DNA of 64,000 bases from Cyclonatronum proteinivorum (GCF_003353065.1 NZ_CP027806.1:902997-966996), one strand, 5' to 3'. Shown: positions 43,728-51,989, counted from the first letter of the stretch. Program-made: numbers and translations. Notes: generated by a model from the sequence alone, not told the origin.

Positions 43728-45347
43728 ATGAAAAAAATACTGCTGTATCTCCTTGGCTTTAGCGTGATGGCTGCTGTGCCCGGTGCCGGCTTCCTCACCG
43801 ATGCCCGCGCGCAGATCGTGCAGGAAGAGCATCTTCGCCTGAGCGAACGCTCCGAAGCCGACCGCATCCGCCTCACCGATCCCTTGCCCGGCGAATTTCA
43901 GTTCATCGGCTACTCCTTCACCCGGACGACCGCAACGAACATCACCCCGGTCAATGAAGTCCTGCAGGGGCAGGTCATTGGCCGCCTGTTCGGACGCAAC
44001 TCCACCGAAACCGTGGATCGCACCGCCTTCTACACCGAACAGCGCTTCGTGCCCCTCTTCGTGTACCGGCCCTCCATCCTCGACGGCTACGCGACCTTCC
44101 GCGGCCTCTTCAAAATTGATTACACCTGGGGCGATCAGGCCTACGGCATCGGCAACAACCGTGGTGGCGCCATCAGCGGCGGACAGATTAACCTGCAAAC
44201 GCTCATGGCCAACGTCGATCTGCGTCCGCCGGGAAGCTGGTGGAACATGGTCGTAGGTCTGCAGCGGATTTTCGACAGTCCGTACGATCCGAACATCAAT
44301 CCCCTCGACCTTTTTCAGCGGACCGGCTACAAGCTTTCGTTCTGGGGTACGCAGGCGGTCGGGGTGAGCTGGTTTGCGCGCCCGCATCAGGCGATTCACG
44401 CGCGCCTCGGCTTCTTTCAGCTCTGGGAAAATCAGATCTCCCGCGACGACGATGTCTTTATTCTGATGGGCGACCTGATGACGCGCCCGCATCCGAAGCT
44501 GGAGCTGGGCTTCAATGCCTGGTACCTGCGCGATACGGCCCGCGGCGCCGGCGGCATTTCCGTGCTGGGTCAGGGCTTCACAAGCGCGCTGGCCGAATAC
44601 AACGGTGCGCCGCGACTCAACTTTCAGGGTGCGCCGACCCAAAACTACAAAGCCGACATCGTCTGGTTGGGAACCAACGCAAGCTGGAACCGCAACTTCG
44701 TACATGGTCCGCTGGCCCTCGACGCCTTCGCCATCGCCAATCTGGGCCGCATTTCGCCCGTAGCCGACGGTTTCGATGATGTGGACGTGCTCGGCGCAAG
44801 CTTCAACGCCGCAGTGCACTACCGCTACGGCATGACCAACAACGACCGCGTCTGGATCGAAGCCCTCTACACCACCGGTGACGAAGACGGTGCTGCCGAC
44901 GGCACCTTCAACGGCGTCGTGACCGGCAATGTCTGGGGCTCGCCCGTCGGCATTTACAGCTCGCACCGGGCCCTGCTGCTTTTCCCTGATCCGCAGGTCG
45001 TGAACCGCTACTACAGCATGGTGCACGACATCTCCAACATGGGCCTCGGCGTCGCAGGCGGCTCCCTCAACGTGATGCGCGATCTCATTCCCAACCGCTT
45101 CAGCGCCAAAGCAGGCACGGCCATTGCCTTCAGCAACCACACCCTGCCCGGCGGCGGACACCACATCGGCACCGAAATCAACGGCGAGCTGAAATACAAC
45201 CTGCGCGTGTTCCTCACCGCGGGCCTCAGCGCGGCCTACGTGTTCACCGGCGACTTCTACGACGCCCCACGCGCCACAAGCCGCACCGATTTCACCCCGG
45301 ATAATCCCTGGGTCGTGTTCTTATCGCTCACCTGGCTGATGTTCTAA
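43728..45347 (+). CDS. large outer-membrane beta-barrel protein
   Basis: 539 residues. Signal peptide (MKKILLYLLGFSVMAAVPG, cleavage near DARAQ). The rest shows alternating hydrophobic strands with aromatic girdle residues, Gly/Asn turns and a C-terminal Phe (WVVFLSLTWLMF), the mark of a BAM-assembled barrel. No plug domain or TonB box. No close characterised family comes to mind; it may be a substrate-specific porin. It sits between a lipoprotein and a hydrolase lipoprotein in the putative catabolic unit and could bring the substrate across the outer membrane. Confidence 0.75.
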   Translation: MKKILLYLLGFSVMAAVPGAGFLTDARAQIVQEEHLRLSERSEADRIRLTDPLPGEFQFIGYSFTRTTATNITPVNEVLQGQVIGRLFGRNSTETVDRTAFYTEQRFVPLFVYRPSILDGYATFRGLFKIDYTWGDQAYGIGNNRGGAISGGQINLQTLMANVDLRPPGSWWNMVVGLQRIFDSPYDPNINPLDLFQRTGYKLSFWGTQAVGVSWFARPHQAIHARLGFFQLWENQISRDDDVFILMGDLMTRPHPKLELGFNAWYLRDTARGAGGISVLGQGFTSALAEYNGAPRLNFQGAPTQNYKADIVWLGTNASWNRNFVHGPLALDAFAIANLGRISPVADGFDDVDVLGASFNAAVHYRYGMTNNDRVWIEALYTTGDEDGAADGTFNGVVTGNVWGSPVGIYSSHRALLLFPDPQVVNRYYSMVHDISNMGLGVAGGSLNVMRDLIPNRFSAKAGTAIAFSNHTLPGGGHHIGTEINGELKYNLRVFLTAGLSAAYVFTGDFYDAPRATSRTDFTPDNPWVVFLSLTWLMF

Positions 45348-45367
45348 CCTCAAAATTATCAAGCACT

Positions 45368-46312
45368 ATGAAATGGTATTTAATTCTGATCACCGCCGCC
45401 CTGCTCGTGCTAACCTCCTGCGCGGGGGTACGGTACGCGGATAAGCCGGCCCTTGAGTTTCAGGACATCGACTACGGCTTCGCGGTCAACTTCTCGCAGG
45501 GTACGCCCCAAATCGCCTACATTGATGAAGGCGCCGGCGACAAAACCCTCTTGCTCGTGCACGGTCTTGCCAGCAACGCGGGCTTCTGGCGCTACAACAT
45601 CGCGGCTCTCAGCGAACATCACCGCGTCATCGCCGTGGACCTGCCCGGCTACGGAAAATCCGAAAAAGGCGGCTTCCCCTACGGCATGGCCTTCTGGGCT
45701 GAAACCCTGGCCGATTTCATTGATGAGCTCGGTCTTGAAAACGTCGTCTATGTCGGGCACTCCATGGGCGGTCAGATCGGCATGACGCTTGCCATCAACC
45801 ATCCCGAAGCCATCAGCGAACTCGTGCTGGCCGCACCTGCGGGCGTCGAAAGCTTCTCGCCGGGTTCCGGCGACTGGCTCCGCAGCGTGTTCACCATGGA
45901 AGGGGTCAAACGCACCCCTGAGCCGCAGATCCGCGAAAACCTCTCCATCAACTTCTACCGCTGGGACAACGCCTGGGAGTGGATGGTCGAAGAGCGCGTG
46001 CGCATGGCCAAAGCCGCCGACATGGACGAATTTGCCTACACCGTCGTGCAGTCCATAAGCGCCATGCTCGATGAGCCCACGACCCACCGCCTGCATCAGG
46101 TCAGCCACCCGACCCTCATCGTGTACGGCCGCTACGACGGCCTCATCCCCAACCGCTTCCTCAACCCCGGCTTCCCCGCCGCGGTCTTCGCCCTCGCACA
46201 CGAGCAAATCCCCGACAGCCGCCTCGTAGAAATCAACAACGCCGGCCACATGCTCATGATCGAAAAACCAGCCGAATTCAACGCCGCCGTACTCGAATTC
46301 ACCCGCCGGTAA
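45368..46312 (+). CDS. alpha/beta-hydrolase lipoprotein
   Basis: 314 residues. Lipoprotein signal with lipobox LTSC at about residue 18. The hydrolase fold shows LLVHGLASNAGFWR (oxyanion hole), the nucleophile Ser in YVGHSMGGQIG, the acid in YGRYDGLIPN and the His in NNAGHMLMIEKP. Likely an esterase, lipase or epoxide-hydrolase-like enzyme facing the periplasm or surface. It starts 20 bases after the barrel gene and ends the nine-gene run with a strong terminator. Together these two could liberate and import an acid that the CoA ligase activates. Confidence 0.9.
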   Translation: MKWYLILITAALLVLTSCAGVRYADKPALEFQDIDYGFAVNFSQGTPQIAYIDEGAGDKTLLLVHGLASNAGFWRYNIAALSEHHRVIAVDLPGYGKSEKGGFPYGMAFWAETLADFIDELGLENVVYVGHSMGGQIGMTLAINHPEAISELVLAAPAGVESFSPGSGDWLRSVFTMEGVKRTPEPQIRENLSINFYRWDNAWEWMVEERVRMAKAADMDEFAYTVVQSISAMLDEPTTHRLHQVSHPTLIVYGRYDGLIPNRFLNPGFPAAVFALAHEQIPDSRLVEINNAGHMLMIEKPAEFNAAVLEFTRR

Positions 46313-46340
46313 CAGGCACAGCGACGTACCGAAACCCAAA

Positions 46341-46378
46341 AAAAATCCCCCGCCATCACCTGACGGGGGATTTTTTTT
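46341..46378 (+). terminator. strong terminator ending the 36.8-46.3 kb run
   Basis: AAAAATCCCCCG paired with CGGGGGATTTTT around an 11-base loop, plus eight T. Works on both strands. Confidence 0.9.
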
Positions 46379-46445
46379 GCGCAGGGACAAAAGCTGTTCA
46401 GGCAACCGTCCCCGTACATCTGGCAGCCTGCGTAGTACAGCATTA

Positions 46446-46534
46446 ATTTTTTTTGGGTAAAATCCCGTGAACATCAAGGTCTTTCGGGACAGGTCCAACC
46501 CCCCAAATCAACGGCAAATGCGTTGCTTTTTGGG
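46446..46534 (-). repeat. dispersed ~90-bp repeat, copy 5
   Basis: Minus-strand reading: AAAAAGCAACGCATTTGCCG, TTGATTTGGGG, variable middle, CGAAAGACCTTGATGTTCAC, GGGATTTTACCC and an A-run. Its 5' half matches copy 7 closely. Confidence 0.85.
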
Positions 46535-46632
46535 CTCAGATGTAAGCACCCTCATTTTGCGCGCAATTCGGCAATCTGTTTTTTTGAACAGGATGATGAT
46601 TGTTAATCAACACCTAAACCCCAATGGTGCCC

Positions 46633-46672
46633 TGTAACCAACTCCGAAGGAGTTACATGTTTATAGCAAAAG
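46633..46672. repeat. short direct repeat (CTCCGAAGGAGTTACATG type), copy 1
   Basis: GTAACCAACTCCGAAGGAGT followed by TACATGTTTATAGC, with the internal palindrome ACTCC..GGAGT. A second copy with one change is at 47300-47340. Confidence 0.75.
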
Positions 46673-46762
46673 CATACCCCCCCCGATAAATACCCGCGCG
46701 CGCCGCAGGCGCGCCCGCGATGTCGGGCGTACAGCCCGTAACAGACCAGCAACACCCCTGCC

Positions 46763-46792
46763 GGTAGAGACGCAATGCATTGCGTCTCTACC
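46763..46792. repeat. perfect 30-bp palindrome
   Basis: Left arm GGTAGAGACGCAATG is followed immediately by its exact reverse complement. A degenerate relative lies at 48759-48788. Resembles the GTAGAGACGC-type palindromes seen in cyanobacteria and some other bacteria. Confidence 0.9.
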
Positions 46793-46849
46793 ATGCGGGC
46801 AACACACCCCAAATGTCCAATTACCAAATCGCTAATTGTGCCATCCCAA

Positions 46850-47160
46850 TTTTTTGAATAGGATTTACAGAATAAACAAGATGAAATGCATGCCAACCGG
46901 ATTTCATAACGGTCCCTATCCCCAATACCAACGACCAGCAGCGTAGCCGTGCTTTCTTCATAGAAATCGCATTTCGTCCGTCCCCCGGACCCCCGCGCGC
47001 GCCGCAGGCGCGCCCGCGGGGCCAGGCGTATAGCCCGTGGCAAACCCGTGTATGTTGCCCCCGTGTCCCCGACCCGGCGCTCCGTGCTATTAGAAAACAT
47101 CGGCACACTGATATTGTGGAGGGCGAGCGTTTTTCTACCCACATGCTGCCCCTACAGGGA
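46850..47160. repeat. ~310-bp long direct repeat, copy 1
   Basis: Begins GGATTTACAGAATAAACAAG, contains GTGCTTTCTTCATAGAAATC, a GC-rich hairpin (CCCCGCGCGCGCC GCA GGCGCGC), CAGGCGTATAGCCCGTGGCA and ends CCCACATGCTGCCCCTACAG. A second copy lies at 48392-48733 in the same orientation with scattered changes. Confidence 0.85.
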
Positions 47161-47402
47161 GGGTTTGTGCGGGAAACGGCACATTAACCCAGGCAGATGC
47201 TTTGCGCGTTGCATTTGGATAATCTGTTTGTTTGAACAGGATTCATAAGATGAACAAGATGGCATTTGATTTCAAAGCTTGAATTCAAATATGCCCCGTA
47301 ACCAACTCCGAAGCAGTTACATGTTTATAGCAATCTGTAATTACGCAATTAAAATGTGCACCTTCACGATAAACCGCTGAATTAGTCATACATCCAGCAA
47401 AA
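47161..47402. other. intergenic stretch with short repeat remnants
   Basis: Contains AATCTGTTTGTTTGAACAGG (also near 48383) and the second CTCCGAAGCAGTTACATG block at 47300-47340. No gene. Confidence 0.5.
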
Positions 47403-47436
47403 AAATAATAGCCGTTAAGCTATTATTTTGTTTTGT
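47403..47436 (+). terminator. hairpin with T-rich tail, upstream of the collagen-like gene
   Basis: AATAATAGC/GCTATTATT stem with TTGTTTT. No gene precedes it within several hundred bases on the plus strand, so it may end an unseen small RNA or protect against read-through. Confidence 0.5.
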
Positions 47437-47549
47437 AGGACTTTACATTGTGAAATATTTTTTCATGCCCATATTTGAATCTGTTTATATTAACTGCGTT
47501 TTGGTGAAAAGCACTCGAAACAGAATTAACCCTATCTTTAACGCAGAAT

Positions 47550-48065
47550 ATGAACATGAGAAAAAGTATAACTATTGCAATTTTTGCATTTTTTGTTTTC
47601 GTTACACTTGGATGCGAAGGCGATCAAGGTCCGGTTGGACCACAAGGCGACCAAGGGCCGGCTGGCTCCGTTAACATCATAACACAGTCAAATGTACTGT
47701 CTTTAAACAATTTAATTGTTGAGGATAACGACTTTGTTTATTGGACTTTCCCTTGGGCCGCTTTGACGAGTGATATTTACGAAAACGGTATCGTCTTGGC
47801 TTTTGTCCGAGATGTTGAAGGTTCGGAATGGGTACCTCTACCACTTCCGATTGGTACAACAACAATGTCGTACGGTTTTAGAACTGGCGAATATGAAGTT
47901 GCTGTTTTTGGTGAAGATGCAGATACTTTGGTTTTAGTTATGATCGGTGCAACAGTACGGGCAGTTGCAATTCCCCCATCGCAAGTAAGCTCACGTATAG
48001 ATCATAATGACTATGATGCTTTAGTTGAATATTATCAGCTAAATGATGTATTAGGTTTCGAGTAA
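47550..48065 (+). CDS. lipoprotein with short collagen-like Gly-X-Y repeat
   Basis: 171 residues (second Met two codons later is an equally good start). Signal peptide with Cys25 or so in VTLGCEGDQG as lipidation site, then GDQGPVGPQGDQGPAG, about six Gly-X-Y triplets, then a 130-residue beta-rich domain with no recognised family. Such lipoproteins with a collagen-like stem are common on the Bacteroidota cell surface. AT-rich composition differs from the GC-rich repeats on either side. Monocistronic, with terminator. Confidence 0.8.
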   Translation: MNMRKSITIAIFAFFVFVTLGCEGDQGPVGPQGDQGPAGSVNIITQSNVLSLNNLIVEDNDFVYWTFPWAALTSDIYENGIVLAFVRDVEGSEWVPLPLPIGTTTMSYGFRTGEYEVAVFGEDADTLVLVMIGATVRAVAIPPSQVSSRIDHNDYDALVEYYQLNDVLGFE

Positions 48066-48083
48066 TTATTTGATTAGTGCTAT

Positions 48084-48122
48084 AAAAAGCCGTGTTTCGT
48101 GAGAAGCACGGCTTTTTATTTT
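48084..48122 (+). terminator. terminator of the collagen-like lipoprotein gene
   Basis: AAAAAGCCGTG/CACGGCTTTTT stem, twelve-base loop, TTATTTTT tail, 20 bases after the stop codon. Confidence 0.9.
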
Positions 48123-48391
48123 TACAGAAATAACCAAAAACCTAATTATGATAAATACCAATTAAGTTTAACAAGTAAGTTATCTATGAAATGTTTTCAT
48201 TCATATCTATGTCTGTTTTGGAAAGTAAACCACATTTATTATCAACTTTAAAGTCATTTAAGGCTACAAACATCGGACATCCATACAGTGAGACACCTAT
48301 GTACCAATTCCGCTGCAACTTCCACGAATAACCGAAATGTCGCAATACCGTCGGAGACCCCGCTTTGCGCGCCTATTTCGGTAATCTGTTT

Positions 48392-48733
48392 GTTTGAACA
48401 GGATTTCTAAAATTTACAGAATAAACAAGATGAAATGCATGCCATACGGATTTCCTAACGGCCCTTATCCCTAATACCAGCGACCAGCGGCGTAGCCGTG
48501 CTTTCTTCATAGAAATTGCATTTCGTCCGTCCCTCCGGACCCCCGCGCGCGCCGCAGGCGCGCCTGCGGGGTCGGGCGTACAGCCCGTGGCAAACCCGCA
48601 CATGTTGCCCCCCCCGTGTCCCCGCCCCGGCGCTTCATGCAATTTGAAAAAATCGGCATGCACATGGCGTACCTACGGCACGCTGATATTGTGGGGCGAC
48701 CTTTTTTTCTACCCACATGCTGCCCCTACAGGG
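48392..48733. repeat. ~310-bp long direct repeat, copy 2
   Basis: Same order of blocks as the copy at 46850-47160, with about 20-30 extra bases near 48655-48680 (GGCGTACCTACGGCACG). The two copies bracket the collagen-like lipoprotein gene, 1.2 kb apart. Confidence 0.85.
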
Positions 48734-48758
48734 CAGGGTGAAAATTAATACCTGCGCC

Positions 48759-48788
48759 GGTAGACACGCAAAATTTTGCGTCTATACA
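48759..48788. repeat. degenerate copy of the 30-bp palindrome
   Basis: GTAGACACGCAAAA and TTTTGCGTCTATAC form the arms, two mismatches. It follows the second long repeat. Confidence 0.75.
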
Positions 48789-48870
48789 ATGCGTTCACAC
48801 AGCTCATTTGCAATCGCCAATTCTGAAATCCGGCCTTATCCACAAAAAACACGTGCCCACATAGCGTACC

Positions 48871-48985
48871 GGGCGTATTCCAGCGCAGGAGATCCCTCAC
48901 ATGCAGCCCCAAGTGGTTTCGTGATTGCACTTGATCCCGTGGCTTCGAACCGCTCCTGCCAAATGAGAAGCGTTCGGGATGACCC
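48871..48985 (+). repeat. ~115-bp dispersed repeat (GAGATCCCTCACATG ... CGGGATGACC), copy 1
   Basis: Starts GGGCGTATTCCAGCG, then AGGAGATCCCTCACATGCAG, GTGGCTTCGAACCGCTCCTG and ends GCGTTCGGGATGACC. Of the kind often found scattered between bacterial genes with GATCTC and GGATGAC ends. Confidence 0.85.
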
Positions 48986-49040
48986 GGGGCGGGGATTATA
49001 ATCTTTTTGTTCATTCCCGCTAACCCAAATATAAACAACG

Positions 49041-49139
49041 GGTCATCCCGAACGTCGGGACCTGTCAGGGAGAAAACCGGAGTCTCAAAAAGCTGCATCA
49101 ACCCGTAACTGTTCGAAGCCTCATGTGAGGGATCTCCCT
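49041..49139 (-). repeat. dispersed GAGATCCCTC repeat, inverted diverged copy
   Basis: Same ends (GGAGATCCCTCACATG, GTTCGGGATGACC) on the minus strand, with a different middle. Confidence 0.7.
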
Positions 49140-49210
49140 AGTCGGACATGCCCGGTAGCTAAAATCGGATAGCTAAAAATGCCCCTGTGCTAAATCCGTG
49201 TGCCAACATC

Positions 49211-49324
49211 CGGGCATTTTCCAGCGGAGGAGATCCCTCATATGCAGCCCCAAGTGGTTTCGTGAATGCACCGAATCCCGTGGCTTCGAACCGCTCCTGC
49301 CAAATGAGAAGCGTTCGGGATGAC
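49211..49324 (+). repeat. dispersed GAGATCCCTC repeat, copy 2
   Basis: Nearly identical to the copy at 48871-48985, with a few changes (CGGGCATTTTCCAGCGGAGG at the start). Confidence 0.85.
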
Positions 49325-49613
49325 CGATTCGGAGTTTCGGGTTTGAAGTTTTGGTTTGGAAATGTAACCGCCTGTACCGTTGGGGATTAAACAAAAAAAC
49401 TCGCGCTAAGGAAGCAGAAAGTGGGTTTATAAGGTTAAAATAAACTGCCTTAATAGGATGTAAGAGTAATGTATTTCTAAGTTTAAAGGCTTAAGAAATT
49501 AAATTTTAATAAAAATTGCTCATTATTATTATTATTATTATTTAGGAGTCCTAGCCATAATTGATGGTTTTGGGCTTTCAATAAAAAACCATTAACTAAT
49601 TTTGTAATTAATC
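49325..49613. other. AT-rich spacer with ATT microsatellite
   Basis: About 290 bases marking a sharp change from GC-rich repeats to AT-rich DNA. Contains about seven tandem ATT units near 49522-49543. Likely the promoter region of the lipoprotein gene that follows. Confidence 0.55.
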
Positions 49614-50258
49614 ATGAAAAAAATATATTTAATTTTAATACTAATTGCGGTTACAGGTTTAAATGCTTGTACCAAAGACTCCTTGTCAGGCAATGAACAA
49701 ATTATACTTTCGTAACAAGAAAGTGCCATGATAGTTAGTTCAGTAGAGTTTCAACAATTTTTTAGTTTAAATCAGCTATTCCATGAAAAAATAATGGAAG
49801 TAATGAATAAAGACATTGCAATTGAGGAACTTGTTGAGGTTAGTTTATTATCATTAAATGAAGATGATAATACCGCGTTTTTTGAAATTGTTTTTGGTTC
49901 TTATCAAAACGGTAACAATTTTATTAAAAAAATAGAAAAATCCCGTGATATACTTTTTGAAGCATATCCAATTTTGGGGAATATTGAAACTTCAAACCGA
50001 ACCACTTTTAACGAAGGAGATTTGCAAAATTATTTTACAAATTTATCAACTGGTTTGTCCGACACAGGAGGCTGTTGGGCCCTTCAGGAAGATGATTCGG
50101 GTGACGGACCACTTTGTGGTTCAAATTGGCAGATTGTCAAATTAGCAATTTGTGCAGCGGGTTGCAGTTTTACTGGTCCCGGAGTTCCAATCTGCGGTTG
50201 GGCGTGCTGGTGCATGTTATGTCCTGAAAATTCAGGATTAGCAGACGCAATATGTTAA
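49614..50258 (+). pseudogene. Cys-rich lipoprotein gene split by an in-frame TAA
   Basis: ATG at 49614 starts a lipoprotein signal (MKKIYLILILIAVTGLNACT, lipobox LNAC). The frame meets TAA at 49713-49715 and continues in the same frame as CAA GAA AGT GCC ATG to a stop at 50258. One C-to-T change in a CAA codon would explain the stop. The downstream piece alone (ATG 49728, 176 residues) lacks a signal peptide. Its C-terminal 60 residues are rich in Cys (about nine), including CAAGCSFTGPGVPICGWACW and CMLCPENS. This tail recalls fulvocin-C-related bacteriocin-like proteins of Bacteroidota, but I cannot confirm the family. A small membrane protein follows after 19 bases. Confidence 0.7.
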
Positions 50259-50277
50259 ACAAAATCAAAATAAAATT

Positions 50278-50532
50278 ATGGAATATGTTGTCTTTATAGG
50301 ATTCATTTTAATTATGATTTCCGGTCATGTTTTTAAAAATAAATTATCACTAAAATCGCAATTTTTGATAAGCCTGATAACTGGTATTTTGTTAATTATC
50401 TGGTTCTTTACAATGAACGAAGGAGTACTTTTCTATCAGCTTCTCATTACCGCTGCTGTAATTTGTAATTTAGTTTGGCAAATATATAGATTACGGAAGA
50501 ATCCACCTGTTTCAGAATCTTCTGTCTCATGA
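50278..50532 (+). CDS. small three-helix membrane protein (possible immunity protein)
   Basis: 84 residues, with three hydrophobic segments (about 3-18, 27-45 and 52-70) and a short basic/polar C-terminus. No family recognised. Its size, topology and position right behind a Cys-rich secreted-type protein gene resemble bacteriocin immunity proteins; that is context-based inference. AT-rich like its neighbour. Confidence 0.7.
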   Translation: MEYVVFIGFILIMISGHVFKNKLSLKSQFLISLITGILLIIWFFTMNEGVLFYQLLITAAVICNLVWQIYRLRKNPPVSESSVS

Positions 50533-50640
50533 TGCTACGAAACGATTTTGGGTGAACTCCGTAATGTCGTTCAGCCCGTTTCCCTTGTTATTTACGTGGT
50601 TATGAAACAGGTTTTTGAGCTGTAATTTGTAAATTCAATA

Positions 50641-50707
50641 GGTCTCCTTGCCTTAGGGTTTCTGGTATTGTCGTTATTACCAAGCCTGGGCAAGGGGACT
50701 TTTTTTT
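50641..50707 (+). terminator. long extended hairpin with T-run
   Basis: GTCTCCTTGCC at 50642-50652 pairs with GGCAAGGGGAC at 50689-50699; a nested TGGTA/TACCA hairpin sits inside, and eight T follow. Either the terminator of the small membrane-protein gene or the 3' end of a small RNA. Confidence 0.65.
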
Positions 50708-50744
50708 GCTACCCCGGACACACTTTTTAGGGTATTATCCGGTT

Positions 50745-50844
50745 CCCCCCCCCCCCAAAAAAAGCAGGGGATAAGGCGTAGGTTTGGGATTGTAGTGCTG
50801 GCACGAAAGACCGTGATGTGCACGGGGTTTCCCCCCAAAAAAAA
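50745..50844 (+). repeat. dispersed ~90-bp repeat, copy 6, with a C12 run
   Basis: Begins with twelve C and seven A, then GCAGGGGATAAGGCGTAGG, TTTGGGATTG, CGAAAGACCGTGATGTGCAC, GGGGTTTCCCCCC and eight A. The C12 tract is a likely length-variable site. Confidence 0.85.
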
Positions 50845-50936
50845 CGAAGTCAGTACTTGCTGTGAAGTTTGGCTGAGGTTGACCTTTTAGCTGTACTTGT
50901 TTACTATCCTGTTTTGATCCCGCTATAAAACTATTT

Positions 50937-51989
50937 ATGCACCACCATTTTTCAGGGCCGCATTATACCGTTACCAACAGCAAAACCCTGACCGGGAAAA
51001 TGCCGGTGCTGTTTGTGCACGGTAATACGAGCACTTCCGCGTGGTGGCAGCCCCTGATGCAGTGTTTCGATTCGGAGCGCTATTTTTGCATCGCGCCCGA
51101 TCTGAATGGTTTTGGCCGCACGCATTTTCGCGCAATTGACGCCCGGACCGGCGTCCGTGATTGGGCGCGGGATGTGGTGGATTTACTCGACCGGCTCGGG
51201 ATTTCAAAGGTGCACGTGGTTTGCAGCTCACTCGGGGGTGTGGTGGGCTGGGAGTTGCTGGCCCGGCACGGAAACCGGTTGCTGGGTTTGGTGCAGATTG
51301 CGCCGGGTTCGCCGTACGGGTTCGGCGGCACACACGGGTCAGAAGGCAGGCCGAATTTCCCGGATTTTGCAGGTTCGGGCGCGGGCATGAGCAATCCGGC
51401 GCTGATTGCGCGCATTCGAGCGGGCGACTGCAGCAAACAGCCGCCTATGGTGACATCCCCCGCGTGGGTGCTCCAACACTACGTGCTCCGGAACCGGATT
51501 GAGCTGGATGAAGATCATCCGCTGCTGGATGGGATGTTCGCGCTCCGGCCCGGGGATGACGGCTTTCCGGGGGATGTGCAGGAGAGCCCGAACTGGCCGG
51601 GATATGCGCCCGGCGATCGCGGGATTGTGAACAGCATATCCCCGAAACATCTGGCGGGGCTGGCGGAAGCGGTTGTGCAGGCGCCGGACGTTGTACCCTT
51701 GCTGTGGCTGCGCGGCAGCGAGGACGGTATTGTCAGTGACCGCTCCGGATCGGATCCGGCGGTGCTCGGGGCAGCGGGTCTGATTCCCGGATTTCCGGGG
51801 GAGAATGCCGTGCCGCCGCAGCCCATGCTTGCGCAGACGCGTTATGTGCTGGATGCGAGGGCGGCAGCAAGCGGCGGGGCGCCTTATCAGGAGAGGGTGC
51901 TTGACGGGCTGGGGCACTGCCCGTATCTCGAAGATCCGCGGTGGGTTTATGCGGAAATCAGCCGCTGGTTTGATGACATCAGGGCATAA
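50937..51989 (+). CDS. alpha/beta-fold hydrolase
   Basis: 350 residues. VLFVHGNTSTSAWW begins the fold and DLNGFGRTHFR follows. The nucleophile elbow reads VVCSSLGGVVG, i.e. C-x-S-x-G in place of the usual G-x-S-x-G. A large cap (about 140-270, with GDCSKQPPM, NWPGYAPGDRG) separates it from LRGSEDGIVSDRS, which holds the acid, and LDGLGHCPYLEDP, which holds the His. Cytoplasmic (no signal). Substrate unknown. The repeat copy 6 lies directly upstream. Confidence 0.88.
   Translation: MHHHFSGPHYTVTNSKTLTGKMPVLFVHGNTSTSAWWQPLMQCFDSERYFCIAPDLNGFGRTHFRAIDARTGVRDWARDVVDLLDRLGISKVHVVCSSLGGVVGWELLARHGNRLLGLVQIAPGSPYGFGGTHGSEGRPNFPDFAGSGAGMSNPALIARIRAGDCSKQPPMVTSPAWVLQHYVLRNRIELDEDHPLLDGMFALRPGDDGFPGDVQESPNWPGYAPGDRGIVNSISPKHLAGLAEAVVQAPDVVPLLWLRGSEDGIVSDRSGSDPAVLGAAGLIPGFPGENAVPPQPMLAQTRYVLDARAAASGGAPYQERVLDGLGHCPYLEDPRWVYAEISRWFDDIRA

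Noticed and set aside
43602-45164. 520-codon minus-strand open frame
   Set aside because: It lies opposite the outer-membrane barrel gene and is composed of the reverse of its GC-rich codons; no protein family pattern, while the plus strand has a signal peptide, strands and a terminal Phe.
45410-46498. 362-codon minus-strand open frame starting in repeat copy 5
   Set aside because: Shadow of the hydrolase gene; its start is only the conserved repeat sequence.
46603-47142. 179-codon minus-strand open frame across the long repeat
   Set aside because: Runs through hairpin-rich repeats; a similar frame in copy 2 shifts phase, so there is no coding constraint.
46706-49330. CRISPR array
   Set aside because: Repeats are long, few, unevenly spaced and partly inverted; no regular direct repeats with spacers and no cas genes.
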